Positions 17,601-24,889 of a stretch of DNA of 44,812 nt are shown here, piece by piece (the stretch's first letter is position 1; every line of letters begins with the position of its first letter). The notes under the pieces were generated by a model that saw only the letters and a list, made by a program, of their open reading frames with translations, was not told the DNA's origin and did not search any database. The position numbers and the translations under genes were made by a program. The DNA is from an uncultured Flavonifractor sp. (GTDB lineage: Bacteria; Bacillota; Clostridia; Oscillospirales; Oscillospiraceae), in the NCBI RefSeq assembly GCF_944385615.1, contig NZ_CALWXV010000018.1, positions 1-44,812 of the forward strand. The letters are read 5' to 3'.

Positions 17601-18641
17601 GTGACTGTGTCCATCCGCGATGAGCACAACAACGCAATCGTGGGCAACACTGGCACCAACGCTCTTTCTACCGGCGTTTACACCATCGTGCTGTCCAGCC
17701 CCACTGCTGATGCTGTCACCTACAGAGTGCATGTCACTGTGGGCGATGCCATTAAAGACACTTCTCTGACCAGCATCACCGTGAAGGGCGTGACCGCCTC
17801 CAAGGTGGACGATAGCACTGCTAACGGGAGCGAGGAGCACCCCATCAAGTATGAGGTCGAGCTGACCTACAACCTGGCTTGGGATACTGTGGCCACTCAG
17901 CTGTCCATCGTAACCAAGGAGTCCTCTGCTACCGTGGCAAACTTCAAGGCTGGTACCACCAATATCGCGGACATCACCGATGCCGACGCTGACAAGACTG
18001 GTACTGTTGCCGCTGGTTTTGTAACCTTCTCTGTGAAGGCTGACAAGCGGAATGAGACTTTCTACCAGCTGGAAGTCAAGGTGAATGACAGCAAGAAGGT
18101 CACCCTGAACACCACTGTTGACTCCAGCAATGTGACCCTGAGCGCCTACAAGGTTTCCGGCGATACCAAGTTTACCGCTGTTGCCGGCAACATTGAGACC
18201 GTCTCCAACAAGGAGATGTTCCTGCAGTTCAACAATGTTGGCTATGAGGGCCTGAAGGTTTACTATCAGATCCTTAGCGCCGGCGCCATTGCTGATGAGA
18301 AGGCTTGGGTGGAGCTGCCTGCCAATCCCGACGGCACCTACACTCTGACCACCACCATCCTGGCTCAGGCCGAGGGCAAGACCATTGTCCTGAAGGCTGA
18401 GGCTACCACTCCCATGGTGCAGTTCACTGTTAAGTCCAGCACCAACGTTATGGTCAACAATGTGCCTGTGAGCGGCAATTCTCTGTACGTCTCTCAGAAC
18501 AGCACTGCGACTGTCAGCGTGAAGGCTGGTGAGAAGGTCAGCTTTAACGGCGCTACCTATCAGTATGTCAAGGCTGAGAACGGTTACGACATCTACAACG
18601 TGACCTTCGGTACTGTCGATGCTTCTCTGACTGTTGGCTAA
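13632..18641 (+). CDS. Giant SLH-domain S-layer-type protein (left copy)
   Basis: Secreted surface protein of 1669 aa, probably a main S-layer protein. A signal peptide (1-27, MRNLKRTLSLVLAALMLMGM start) is followed by three SLH motifs (about 32-85, 97-150, 158-205) that would bind secondary wall polysaccharide. After a long middle region (about 210-980) comes a repeat-rich beta-helix-like part (about 985-1270; GNLTLTYPLNIPAGITVQVEG, SGNGTLQVGTAGTVDGNVTL). At least two Ig/cadherin-like repeats follow (about 1275-1490; SLTSITVKGVTASKV). Codon use is strongly biased (CTG, ACC, AAC, GGC), as expected for very high expression. The ATG has AAGGAGG at 8-nt spacing. No convincing promoter is visible just upstream, unlike the right copy. 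It ends at a bidirectional terminator. Confidence 0.92.
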   Translation: MRNLKRTLSLVLAALMLMGMMVVGAGAAGVDDFSDKDEIVNKDAVSMLTILGVINGKEDGSYYAPKDNVTRAEMAKMIATILNQGADVNDLYANLETGLTDIDNSWAKGYINYCYSLGIIAGRGNGTFDPTAPVTGNEAAKMLLVAIGYDPEVEGLTGASWAIKTTSLASTLGIFDDLTAPTAENLNRDNAALLIYNALDVEMIQKYEDGYAMIFEDHRTLLSNKYGVYKVEGIVTANEWAELNQTNSEATAKTGKTTLDHVKVYASTTSNTTVAEYVEEKEPVTFNVSTDVSMLGKAVTMYIKKTTVLANSTVLGVTVDDKVNVIEGTVANSSKVTDLLKGTGLSVTDDTEYYVNYGYETASKAAELISDYDWTKTASKFNMNGVDVKLIDNNNDGDVEYVLYIRETLSNVVRTNTKDETVTINVPVVDANGILTTTTSKASTTTQVLDNADVVTSMELAADDLILYVQYGGRTYITEPTIVTGTMTRVDRDQAEELYITVDDGETYKMSYIREVESQVDADITRFYIENAGQSTGAKFDTKYDFILDSNGYIVAFRPAEDVVANYGLVIGSAWTQNALTKAGEVKILRADNVEQTYTIDWKASDDCFTNGETGLENYLGTRDVNNNIGGTTTGNNLNNAAGTVIEYSLTEDNILTIENVLNLNGLTAGKLTVASNGDQSKITIDDNSKAVAKIDSSNPNFPANLQYNLNSKYENGNGYLNVNVKGTAVQETFAIDKNTIAFYYDVKDDGTVKYGVATGWENMGDVAANVDAQVYPVITKSGGQYVASSLADVVLFNAELTTNTANYMLVLNANAVDSKNLELNVVFEDGTTAAITVSKSDYGTAFGTNASFMKAYKYGVDGNGKYTIDTTSAIAAKPAALLQNGTVDVNGTYLTILGNTNIWDVTDVDSANDEVTTGSFDYVNKKWAVVVDTNSGKTMKTAWVWDMDSDNIYGTSCTFDWNLTNYETVWATGTIYDYMQLAQALNSGKNVRVVGNLTLTYPLNIPAGITVQVEGNLTTTATNNVTGQGNLRVYGTYYANSNIVVPTQVLALETADNISIKADTHVYNSATLGATVTNTATNTIDTGVHFCSRNGTVDAWNYLVINGHYESNDTILNVGGEINSTNTMIVFGNLTIKSGTLTVGKTAAGNLVMAGNGTISGNGTLQVGTAGTVDGNVTLTTGSAVNMAGSVIVDAKGTISQNYVSGKTLTAGSVTINGGTVNVPGSIVASTGSVVIGANSHVTVTGTISAPNGVVSISDGATVETGSESGKPGTGLALGSLTVKGQSIAVSGSDLYVNLSYAAANNTNSVAFAYSLANDTTNVTVSIRDEHNNAIVGNTGTNALSTGVYTIVLSSPTADAVTYRVHVTVGDAIKDTSLTSITVKGVTASKVDDSTANGSEEHPIKYEVELTYNLAWDTVATQLSIVTKESSATVANFKAGTTNIADITDADADKTGTVAAGFVTFSVKADKRNETFYQLEVKVNDSKKVTLNTTVDSSNVTLSAYKVSGDTKFTAVAGNIETVSNKEMFLQFNNVGYEGLKVYYQILSAGAIADEKAWVELPANPDGTYTLTTTILAQAEGKTIVLKAEATTPMVQFTVKSSTNVMVNNVPVSGNSLYVSQNSTATVSVKAGEKVSFNGATYQYVKAENGYDIYNVTFGTVDASLTVG

Positions 18642-18677
18642 AAATTGCTGACTCTTGATTGTAGATAAACTGCAATC

Positions 18678-18710
18678 AAAGGACCCCCGGGTTTCCCGGG
18701 GGTCCTTTTT
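18678..18710. terminator. Bidirectional terminator between S-layer and tail-fibre-like genes (left)
   Basis: A 14-bp stem (18678-18691 with 18695-18708), 3-nt loop, with A-run on the left and T-run on the right. It serves the plus-strand S-layer gene and the convergent minus-strand 208-aa gene. Confidence 0.92.
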
Positions 18711-18753
18711 ATGTTTGATGCAATTTATAGCTCTGCCCGTAAAAAGCAAGCTC

Positions 18754-19380
18754 TCAGCGCAAAGCCAGATATGTGTATGAGATTCCGCTTGTGTTTGGCG
18801 TATCACCATACGCATAGTCATATGTGACTTCCATGCCTGTAGAAACAATGCGGAGCAGAGTGGTTTGGTTGTTGCCAATGGCGATTCCATAAAAATTCCC
18901 GCCTGAAACAAAAACTGCCTTTGGCTGAAATCCCAAATTGATTGTTTGTGAAATTTGGTTGTAAGGTATATTGCTCGTGCCGTTGCCAGTATAGCTGCCC
19001 CGGACAAACTCCGCCTTGCCGCTGGACAGTGAGTTGATTTGGCCCTGCTGGGTATTGATCTGGCCCTGCTGGGTGTTGATTTGGTTCTGCAAATTGGTGA
19101 TGGAATCGAAGCCGGGCTTGCTGTTGATCTGCTGCTGCTGGGTGTTGATTTGATTTTGCAGATTGGAAATGGCGTCTGGATTGGGTAGATTGTTGATCTG
19201 GCCTTGCAGATTGCCGATGCTGCTGTTGAGCTGCCCCTGCAAGCTGGTGATGGCGCTGTTGTCAGCCTTACCGGCCAGAGCAGTGTCGATTTTGCTCAAG
19301 TCGGTGTTGAAATCGGTCCGCAGGAAATTGTCCTGCGGGTCCCACTGGTGCAGCTGATAATTTGGTGTGAATGTACCCAT
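18754..19380 (-). CDS. Tail-fibre-like coiled-coil protein (left copy)
   Basis: Protein of 208 aa with no signal peptide and no known enzymatic motif. Residues 1-36 (FTPNYQLHQWDPQDNFLRTD) resemble the N-terminal segment of phage tail-fibre or appendage proteins. Residues about 45-120 are a Gln/Asn-rich coiled coil of repeated LQNQINTQQ-type units, probably trimeric. Residues about 128-208 form a predicted beta-rich tip (GSYTGNG...INLGFQPKAVFVS...) ending YTYLALR. The ATG at 19380 has GGGAGG at 6-nt spacing; an upstream frame extension lacks one. The homologue at 27531-28157 has the same length and lies in inverted orientation. It is convergent with the left S-layer gene across one terminator. 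No other phage genes are present. Function unknown. Confidence 0.8.
   Translation of the reverse strand: MGTFTPNYQLHQWDPQDNFLRTDFNTDLSKIDTALAGKADNSAITSLQGQLNSSIGNLQGQINNLPNPDAISNLQNQINTQQQQINSKPGFDSITNLQNQINTQQGQINTQQGQINSLSSGKAEFVRGSYTGNGTSNIPYNQISQTINLGFQPKAVFVSGGNFYGIAIGNNQTTLLRIVSTGMEVTYDYAYGDTPNTSGISYTYLALR
19231..19380. repeat. Inverted homology arm in tail-fibre-like gene (left)
   Basis: The first ~150 bp of this gene match the start of the gene at 27531 in reverse orientation. The stretch from CACCAAATTATCAGCTGCAC to the GATTTCAAC block has only one mismatch over about 60 bp. Confidence 0.75.
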
Positions 19381-19477
19381 GCGATTCCTCCCTCTGTTTC
19401 TCTGTATGTGAGGCCCTTTGCCCCACTTTTGATTTTTCCCAAGGACCCCTTTGGCATGGGATTTTTGTTGCACACAG

Positions 19478-19522
19478 AAAAAACGCCCCCTGTACGGAGC
19501 ATTTGCTCCATACAGGGGGCGT
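19478..19522 (-). terminator. Terminator of the glycan polymerase gene
   Basis: A 12-bp GC-rich stem (19483-19494 with 19511-19522), with an inner GGAGC/GCTCC stem, is followed on the minus strand by TTTTTT. It lies 21 bp after the stop of the polymerase gene and separates it from the tail-fibre-like gene. Confidence 0.9.
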
Positions 19523-19542
19523 ACTTTCTGCAAAATCCGCGC

Positions 19543-21921
19543 TCAGCCAGCCGCAATGCCCAGCTGGGTCAGCCAGGTCATGGTCTGCTCAGGCAGGACG
19601 ATCTCACCCATGTGAGTTGCGTTCCAATCCAGCATTTTCTGATACAGCTCGGTGACAGCCGTGCGATAAGTGGGGTCCTCCTGGTAGACCTGCATAATGA
19701 GGTCAAAGGAGGTCTGCCACGCATCGCTGTCCGCCGCCATATAGTCCACATACTGATTGATCATTTCAAAGGCCTTGGGCGCGTTCTGCTGGTTGAAATA
19801 ATACTGGGCCAGGTAGATGGGGATGGTATTGGAATGGACCTTCTCCAGCCGCTGGGCGTACTTGGCCGCGGTTTCGTGGATCTCGGTCTGCTGGGCGTCC
19901 ACGCTCATGCTGCTGGTCACATAGGAGAGCATATGGTCGGCCCATTCAAACCGGTCCAGCCCAATGGCCTGCTCCACCGCGTCAAAGCTCTTTTCCCGCT
20001 CCACCAGGGCGTTGGCGTACATATTGCAGCCCAGCAGAATGGCATAGATCAGCAGCAGCGCCGCCAGCACCCAGCCGATGCCCTGGCGGATACGCTCTTT
20101 GACAAAGGTCAGGGGCATGGTCTGACCACAGCACAGGGCCACCAGACCAAACACCCCCAGTGCGAAGGGAAGATAGGCGAAGAAGGAGAATACCACTTCC
20201 ACCCCGGCGTGCCCCGCCATAAAGACCAATACACCGCCCAGCGCAGCGGCCAGGGGGTGGGACTGCTCCTGGGGCTGGCGGCGGGATTTGATGACAGCGA
20301 TAAACGCGGTCACAAATACCCCCACAAAGAGGATCAGGCCGATAATACCGGTCTCCACCAGAGACTCGATATAGTGATTGTGGGCATATTTGGTCTCATA
20401 GTAGAAGGACTGCACGCTGATGATGCCGTTCTCATAGGCGCCCATACCCAGGCCAATGATGGGGCTGCGCTGGAACAGCTTCATGCCGTCCTCAAAGAAC
20501 ACCAGGCGCTGAATGGCGTTCTGGTTGGCCCACAGGCCCTGTAGACGGTTTGCCACAAATTCAGGCAGCAGGGTATAGCCCAGGGGGAAAGAGACGCTGC
20601 CGCGCTCTCCCTGAAGGGAGAGCTCTTCCACGGTGACGTCCGCCCCCGCGGTGATGTTGGCATACACCACAATGCTGTCCTCCGGTACGGTGACGGCCGC
20701 GCCGTCCGCCGGTCCGGAATAGAGCACCGTGCTGGTGTGCATCATGGTGTCCTCCCGGTTCTGGCTTTCCAGCGTGATCTCCACCGGACCGTCACTGACC
20801 ACAGACAGGGTATAGCTGCCCGCCTCGGGGTAGGCAGCCCGGCGCAGGCTCTCCCCTGCCTTCAGAGAGGCGGAACCGGTCAGCTGCATGGCGACAAACG
20901 CAAAGACCGCCAAAACCGCCACCGCAGTGACAATGAGAATGGGCACCACGCGGGTGTGCTGCCCCAAAAGCTTGCCTATCCGCTGGCCCACAAAGTGGTC
21001 CAGCACGCAGAGCAGAGCGGCGCCGACTACGATACAGAGCAGGGGGATGGGCTGGAAGCCGGTCCACTCCACCAGAGAAGTGGCGGACACCGCGAATCCA
21101 GCCCCACAGACCAGGATCAGCGTCTCCACCATCAGCACCAGCAGGCTACCCCGGGTCTCGCGGCGCTCCAGCAGCAGGTACACCAGAAAGCCCACCGCAA
21201 TGGTGGCGCTGCCGCCCATACTGAAGGCCAGGAAGAAGGAAAGGGCGTTGATATAGAGGCACACCAGATGGAACTTTCTGTGGGTGTTGTGAGTGGAGGT
21301 CAGGGCCAGGCCCAGGGAGAGAAACACGCCGATTCCCATGCACCCGGCAAACACATTGGGGTTGGTGAAGATGGAGTTGATCCGCACCCCTACCTCCACG
21401 GGCGTGAGGGCGCTGTAATCCGGAGTAAAAAGCCCCAGAATCCCCAGCACCGGGGTGCTGATGAGGTGGGTGGACAGCAGATCGATGCTTACCAGTCCGG
21501 AAATGGCCGCCGCCCCTTCCAGGATGGCGGCAAAGCCCCGCCCAATTTCTTTTCCTGTGCCTTTGGCCAGGGCCAGCAGCAGCACCACACAGCAAAAGGA
21601 CCCCAAAAGAACCACAAAGGATTTCAGGGCAAATTTTCCCGAAATGGCATACAAGGTGGAAATTCCATTCAAAATCACCCAGGCACTCAATGCCAGGAAG
21701 GGAATGGACAAACGCTCCCTGATCTGCTTGTACCGGATGACCAGAGCGGCTACCGCGCACAAGGTCACAAAAAGGGCGACCCCCTTGGCGGTAGAGAGAT
21801 TGTTCAGGCAGATGAACAGAAAATAGGCCACTGTCAGTCCCGCCATGATGCCAAGCTGTTTCGGACTGCAGCCCAACACTGTCATAGCCGCGTTCTGTTT
21901 CTGTGTTCTATGCGACGACAT
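19543..21921 (-). CDS. O-antigen ligase/polymerase-like membrane protein (Wzy/WaaL type)
   Basis: Polytopic membrane protein of 792 aa, probably polymerising or transferring lipid-linked glycan repeats outside the membrane. About ten or more N-terminal helices are followed by an extracytoplasmic loop with a beta-rich domain (about 375-450). The Wzy_C-type block comes next, with the motif GLGMGAYENG and the conserved HNHYIESLVETGIIGLILFV. More helices and a C-terminal helical TPR-like region (about 665-792; YLAQYYFNQQNAPKAFEMIN) follow. The ATG at 21921 has GGGGAGG at 6-nt spacing; the longer frame lacks a ribosome site. It lies downstream of the sugar transferase and GT4 genes on the same strand, 144 bp away, and may have its own promoter. 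Polymerase and ligase cannot be told apart from sequence. Confidence 0.85.
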   Translation of the reverse strand: MSSHRTQKQNAAMTVLGCSPKQLGIMAGLTVAYFLFICLNNLSTAKGVALFVTLCAVAALVIRYKQIRERLSIPFLALSAWVILNGISTLYAISGKFALKSFVVLLGSFCCVVLLLALAKGTGKEIGRGFAAILEGAAAISGLVSIDLLSTHLISTPVLGILGLFTPDYSALTPVEVGVRINSIFTNPNVFAGCMGIGVFLSLGLALTSTHNTHRKFHLVCLYINALSFFLAFSMGGSATIAVGFLVYLLLERRETRGSLLVLMVETLILVCGAGFAVSATSLVEWTGFQPIPLLCIVVGAALLCVLDHFVGQRIGKLLGQHTRVVPILIVTAVAVLAVFAFVAMQLTGSASLKAGESLRRAAYPEAGSYTLSVVSDGPVEITLESQNREDTMMHTSTVLYSGPADGAAVTVPEDSIVVYANITAGADVTVEELSLQGERGSVSFPLGYTLLPEFVANRLQGLWANQNAIQRLVFFEDGMKLFQRSPIIGLGMGAYENGIISVQSFYYETKYAHNHYIESLVETGIIGLILFVGVFVTAFIAVIKSRRQPQEQSHPLAAALGGVLVFMAGHAGVEVVFSFFAYLPFALGVFGLVALCCGQTMPLTFVKERIRQGIGWVLAALLLIYAILLGCNMYANALVEREKSFDAVEQAIGLDRFEWADHMLSYVTSSMSVDAQQTEIHETAAKYAQRLEKVHSNTIPIYLAQYYFNQQNAPKAFEMINQYVDYMAADSDAWQTSFDLIMQVYQEDPTYRTAVTELYQKMLDWNATHMGEIVLPEQTMTWLTQLGIAAG

Positions 21922-22024
21922 GATGCTCCTCCCCAAATGATTACAAATTCCTGTTTCGACAAAACTTGTGAAAAGACAGGCAACCTGTCCGTCGTCTGTT
22001 GTCAAAGAAAGCCGAAACTATGTT

Positions 22025-22053
22025 AGTATACCACGGATTCCCAATTAAGTCCA
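22025..22053 (-). promoter_or_regulatory. Possible promoter of the polymerase gene
   Basis: TGGACT (22048-22053) and TATACT (22025-22030), 17-bp spacer, on the minus strand in the 144-bp gap before the polymerase gene. The -35 box is weak. A small GACAGG/CCTGTC hairpin (21974-21988) lies in the leader. Confidence 0.4.
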
Positions 22054-22065
22054 CACGCATGGAGG

Positions 22066-23451
22066 TTAATTATGCAGTTTTTCCTGGTTAATCAGGGCTT
22101 TGGTCACAGTCAGCAGCAGGATTTTGATATCAAAAAAGAAATTCCAGTTCTCAATATAGTAAATGTCATAGCGGATGCGCTCCTCAATAGAGGTGTCGCC
22201 CCGCAGGCCGTTGACCTGGGCCCAACCGGTGATACCGGGACGGACCTGATGCTTCACCATATACAGCGGGATCTCTTCTTTAAACTGCTGAACATAGTGG
22301 GGGACCTCCGGCCGGGGTCCCACCAGGCTCATATCCCCCTTGAGGACATTGAACAGCTGGGGCAGCTCGTCGATGGAACACTTTCGGAGCAGAGCGCCGA
22401 ATTTGGTCTTGCGGGGATCGGAGTTCCTGCTCCATCCGGTGTCCTCCTCTGCGTTGACCCGCATGGAGCGGAATTTATACATCTGGAAGGTCTTGTTGTT
22501 GCGGCCCACCCGCTCCTGCTTGAAGATCACCGGCCCAGGAGATGAGAGCCGTACGCCGATGGCGGCGATGAGCATAATGGGAGAGGTGCAGACGATCAGT
22601 ACCAAAGAGCCGATGACATCCAGCGCCCGCTTGGAGGCGCTATGGAACCAGCAGTCCAGCGGAATGTGGCGGATGTTCATCAGCGGGATGCCCTCGATGT
22701 TGTCAAACTGGGGATTGGAGGGGATATATTCCGCATAAAACGGAATGATGGAGAGCTTGATCCCCTCCTTTTCGCAGGCCTCGATCACATTGCGGGTAAA
22801 GCGAAACTCCTCTGCCGGAAGGGCCACCACCACTTCGTCCGGGGAGCGGCGCTCCAGCACTTTTTCCAGCGCCATCACACTGCCCAGATAGGTCAATCCG
22901 GGGATGGAATCGTGCTCAGAAAGATAGCCGTCAATCAGGTAGCCGTATGCCTTCTGGCGTTGGACCACCTGGACATAGCGGACGGCCATGTGGCTGTCCC
23001 CCACCAGAAGGATATGTTTCTGGTTAAAGCCCCGCTGACGGTAGTACCGCAGCAAATAGCGGAGAATGACCCGCTTTGTGGCCATGCCCAAAAAGGCCAG
23101 TGTGAAAAAGGTTACCAAGGTAAAGCGGGAGAAATGGACCACCTTATACAAAAAGAGCAGGGTCTGAATGAGAATAAAGTTCAGCACACAGCCCCAAAAC
23201 ACTTTACTGATCTCCCAGCCCACAGGCTTTTTACGGAGGGAGTCGTAGAGACCCATGGTTGCAAAAGTAATGAGGTGACCGGGGATCAGGACAAGCAGCA
23301 GCCCCATATAGCCGCGCAGCGGAATGGTGGCAACGCCGCCGTCCAACAGATAAAATCGGAAGGCAAAGGCCAACGGCATGGCAAGAAAGAGAATCAGTGC
23401 ATCCAGCAGCACATTGATATAATTGAGCGTACGCTGGTTTTCTTTAATCAT
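22066..23451 (-). CDS. Polyprenyl-phosphate sugar phosphotransferase (WcaJ/WbaP family)
   Basis: Membrane enzyme that starts exopolysaccharide or surface-glycan repeat assembly by moving a sugar-1-phosphate from a nucleotide sugar to undecaprenyl phosphate. The 461 aa comprise four N-terminal helices (about 10-125), a CoA-binding-like central domain (about 143-262; HILLVGDSHMAVRYVQVV), and a C-terminal sugar-transferase domain with KRALDVIGSLVLIV, PGPVIFKQERVGRN, FQMYKFRSM, DELPQLFNVLKGDMSLVGPR and PGITGWAQVNGLRG. These are the hallmark blocks of the family. The ATG has GAGGAG upstream at about 11 nt. It lies 64 bp after the GT4 gene in the same direction. The sugar specificity (glucose, galactose or an amino sugar) is not determinable here. 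Confidence 0.93.
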   Translation of the reverse strand: MIKENQRTLNYINVLLDALILFLAMPLAFAFRFYLLDGGVATIPLRGYMGLLLVLIPGHLITFATMGLYDSLRKKPVGWEISKVFWGCVLNFILIQTLLFLYKVVHFSRFTLVTFFTLAFLGMATKRVILRYLLRYYRQRGFNQKHILLVGDSHMAVRYVQVVQRQKAYGYLIDGYLSEHDSIPGLTYLGSVMALEKVLERRSPDEVVVALPAEEFRFTRNVIEACEKEGIKLSIIPFYAEYIPSNPQFDNIEGIPLMNIRHIPLDCWFHSASKRALDVIGSLVLIVCTSPIMLIAAIGVRLSSPGPVIFKQERVGRNNKTFQMYKFRSMRVNAEEDTGWSRNSDPRKTKFGALLRKCSIDELPQLFNVLKGDMSLVGPRPEVPHYVQQFKEEIPLYMVKHQVRPGITGWAQVNGLRGDTSIEERIRYDIYYIENWNFFFDIKILLLTVTKALINQEKLHN

Positions 23452-23515
23452 GGTCGAGCAGACTCCTCTATCTCAAATGGCCCCTACACCAGAGGGGAAC
23501 GAGGGAATAAGCGCG

Positions 23516-24649
23516 TCAGGTATGGGTTATTGTCTCATCCCTCAGCGGGATCAATGCCTCATATTGAGCCATAATGATGGGCAGCACCTGGTCCAGACAA
23601 TAAACCCCCACGCTCTGCCGCCCCTGCCGTCCCATACGCTCCCGCTCTTCGGGGGATTGGAGCAATTTTTGGAGCTGGGCGGCGCAGGCCTGCCAATCGC
23701 CGTAGGGGTAGAGCAGACCACATGTATCGGGGACCAGCAGATCGGTATGGCCCTTGACCGCGCTGGCCACCACAGGCAGGCCGTAATACATAGCCTCCAT
23801 GATATTAAAGGGCAGGCCTTCGCTGCGGCTGGCGGAGACAGCAATATCCGCCGCCCCATACCACTGGGCCATACGGGCGACCTGGCCGGGGAAGATGACC
23901 CGCTGCTCGATTCCCAGGCTGCGGGCCAGGGCAACGCACTCCTCCAGAAGCGCCCCCTGGCCGGGCAGAGCCAGCTTTACCTGGAGCGGCAGCTGCGCCA
24001 GCGCCCGGAGAAGGACCTGCTGGCTCTTTCGCCCGGAAAACTCGGCCGCATAGAGAAGCAGGGTATCCGTCTCCTCAATCCCCCACTGGCGGCGCAGAGC
24101 GGATGCCTCCTCCCGGCTGATGGGAGGCAGGCGGCTGGGGTCTAGTCCCACGCCGGGAATCTCCACCATTTTTTTGCCCAGTCTATGGGCGGCGGCATAC
24201 TGGGTATCCCACCGGTTCATGGTCATCAGAAGGTCGGTCCTGGAAGCCACCAGCTTTTCGGCAGCCTGAAGAATGAGCCCCTTGGCGGCGGGATTATTTT
24301 CTCCAAATAAATACCCGTGTACCATACAAACCACTTTGGGCCGCTGTTTTCCACCATTTACCGCCAATCTGGTAAAAAAGGACGCCAGCGCCGTATGGCA
24401 GCTGACCACATCGTAGGCAGTCTCCCGCATGGTACGCCGAAGCTGGCGCAGAGCCCTGCCATTGCGCGGAGAGAGCATCTGTTTTTCAAAATCCAGGTGG
24501 ATGGTCCGGTGGGCCTCCGGGATTTCCATGGGAGCGCCGCCGCAGGCCACATCCACCGTCCAGCCCAGAGCGCGGAAGGCGGACAGATACGGACGGTGGA
24601 ACTGCACAATATGGGAATATGTAGATGCCGTAAATAGGATTTTTGGCAT
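23516..24649 (-). CDS. Glycosyltransferase family 4
   Basis: Cytoplasmic GT-B retaining glycosyltransferase of 377 aa that likely adds a sugar to the lipid-linked repeat begun by the neighbouring phosphotransferase. The N-terminal acceptor domain begins MPKILFTASTYSHIVQFHRP. The C-terminal nucleotide-sugar domain contains VIFPGQVARMAQWYGAADI and the GT4 signature SRSEGLPFNIMEAMYYGLPV (EX7E-type, about residues 280-299), followed by VVASAVKGHTDLL. The ATG has GAGGAG at 7-nt spacing, and a TATAAT box lies upstream at about 24692-24697 on the minus strand without a good -35 box. It heads the glycan operon GT4 - sugar phosphotransferase - polymerase. Confidence 0.92.
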   Translation of the reverse strand: MPKILFTASTYSHIVQFHRPYLSAFRALGWTVDVACGGAPMEIPEAHRTIHLDFEKQMLSPRNGRALRQLRRTMRETAYDVVSCHTALASFFTRLAVNGGKQRPKVVCMVHGYLFGENNPAAKGLILQAAEKLVASRTDLLMTMNRWDTQYAAAHRLGKKMVEIPGVGLDPSRLPPISREEASALRRQWGIEETDTLLLYAAEFSGRKSQQVLLRALAQLPLQVKLALPGQGALLEECVALARSLGIEQRVIFPGQVARMAQWYGAADIAVSASRSEGLPFNIMEAMYYGLPVVASAVKGHTDLLVPDTCGLLYPYGDWQACAAQLQKLLQSPEERERMGRQGRQSVGVYCLDQVLPIIMAQYEALIPLRDETITHT

Positions 24650-24790
24650 TTTCCGCTCCTCTTTTACAGAAGAATTTTGTAGGTTTTTGTATTATATCAC
24701 ACCCATCCTGAAAAAGAAAGGGAGCTTGCCACAGGGAATGTCTGCACGGTTTGTCAAGGAAACATCCCCCAAGATCCAAAGCTCCATATC

Positions 24791-24841
24791 AAAAGAACCC
24801 CCTCCCTGCACAGATCATAGACCTGTACAGAGAGGGGGTTC
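24791..24841 (-). terminator. Terminator of the third SLH gene
   Basis: A 10-bp stem (24795-24804 with 24832-24841), partly pairing loop, followed on the minus strand by TTTTG. It lies 48 bp after the SLH gene stop. Confidence 0.8.
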
Positions 24842-24889
24842 CTGTATCCAATTTTGTGGGGGAGTATCTGCCCCCTTTCGTCTGTTCCC

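Noticed and set aside
13590-19007. Open frame of about 1800 codons antisense to the left S-layer gene
   Set aside because: It has no ribosome site or signal peptide and encodes a low-complexity His/Val/Gly-rich sequence. It arises because the extreme codon bias of the sense gene avoids codons that would be stops on the other strand.
19021-19160. Short-period repeats resembling a CRISPR array
   Set aside because: They are in-frame coding repeats of the coiled coil (LQNQINTQQ units) with variable spacing and no spacer-like unique segments.
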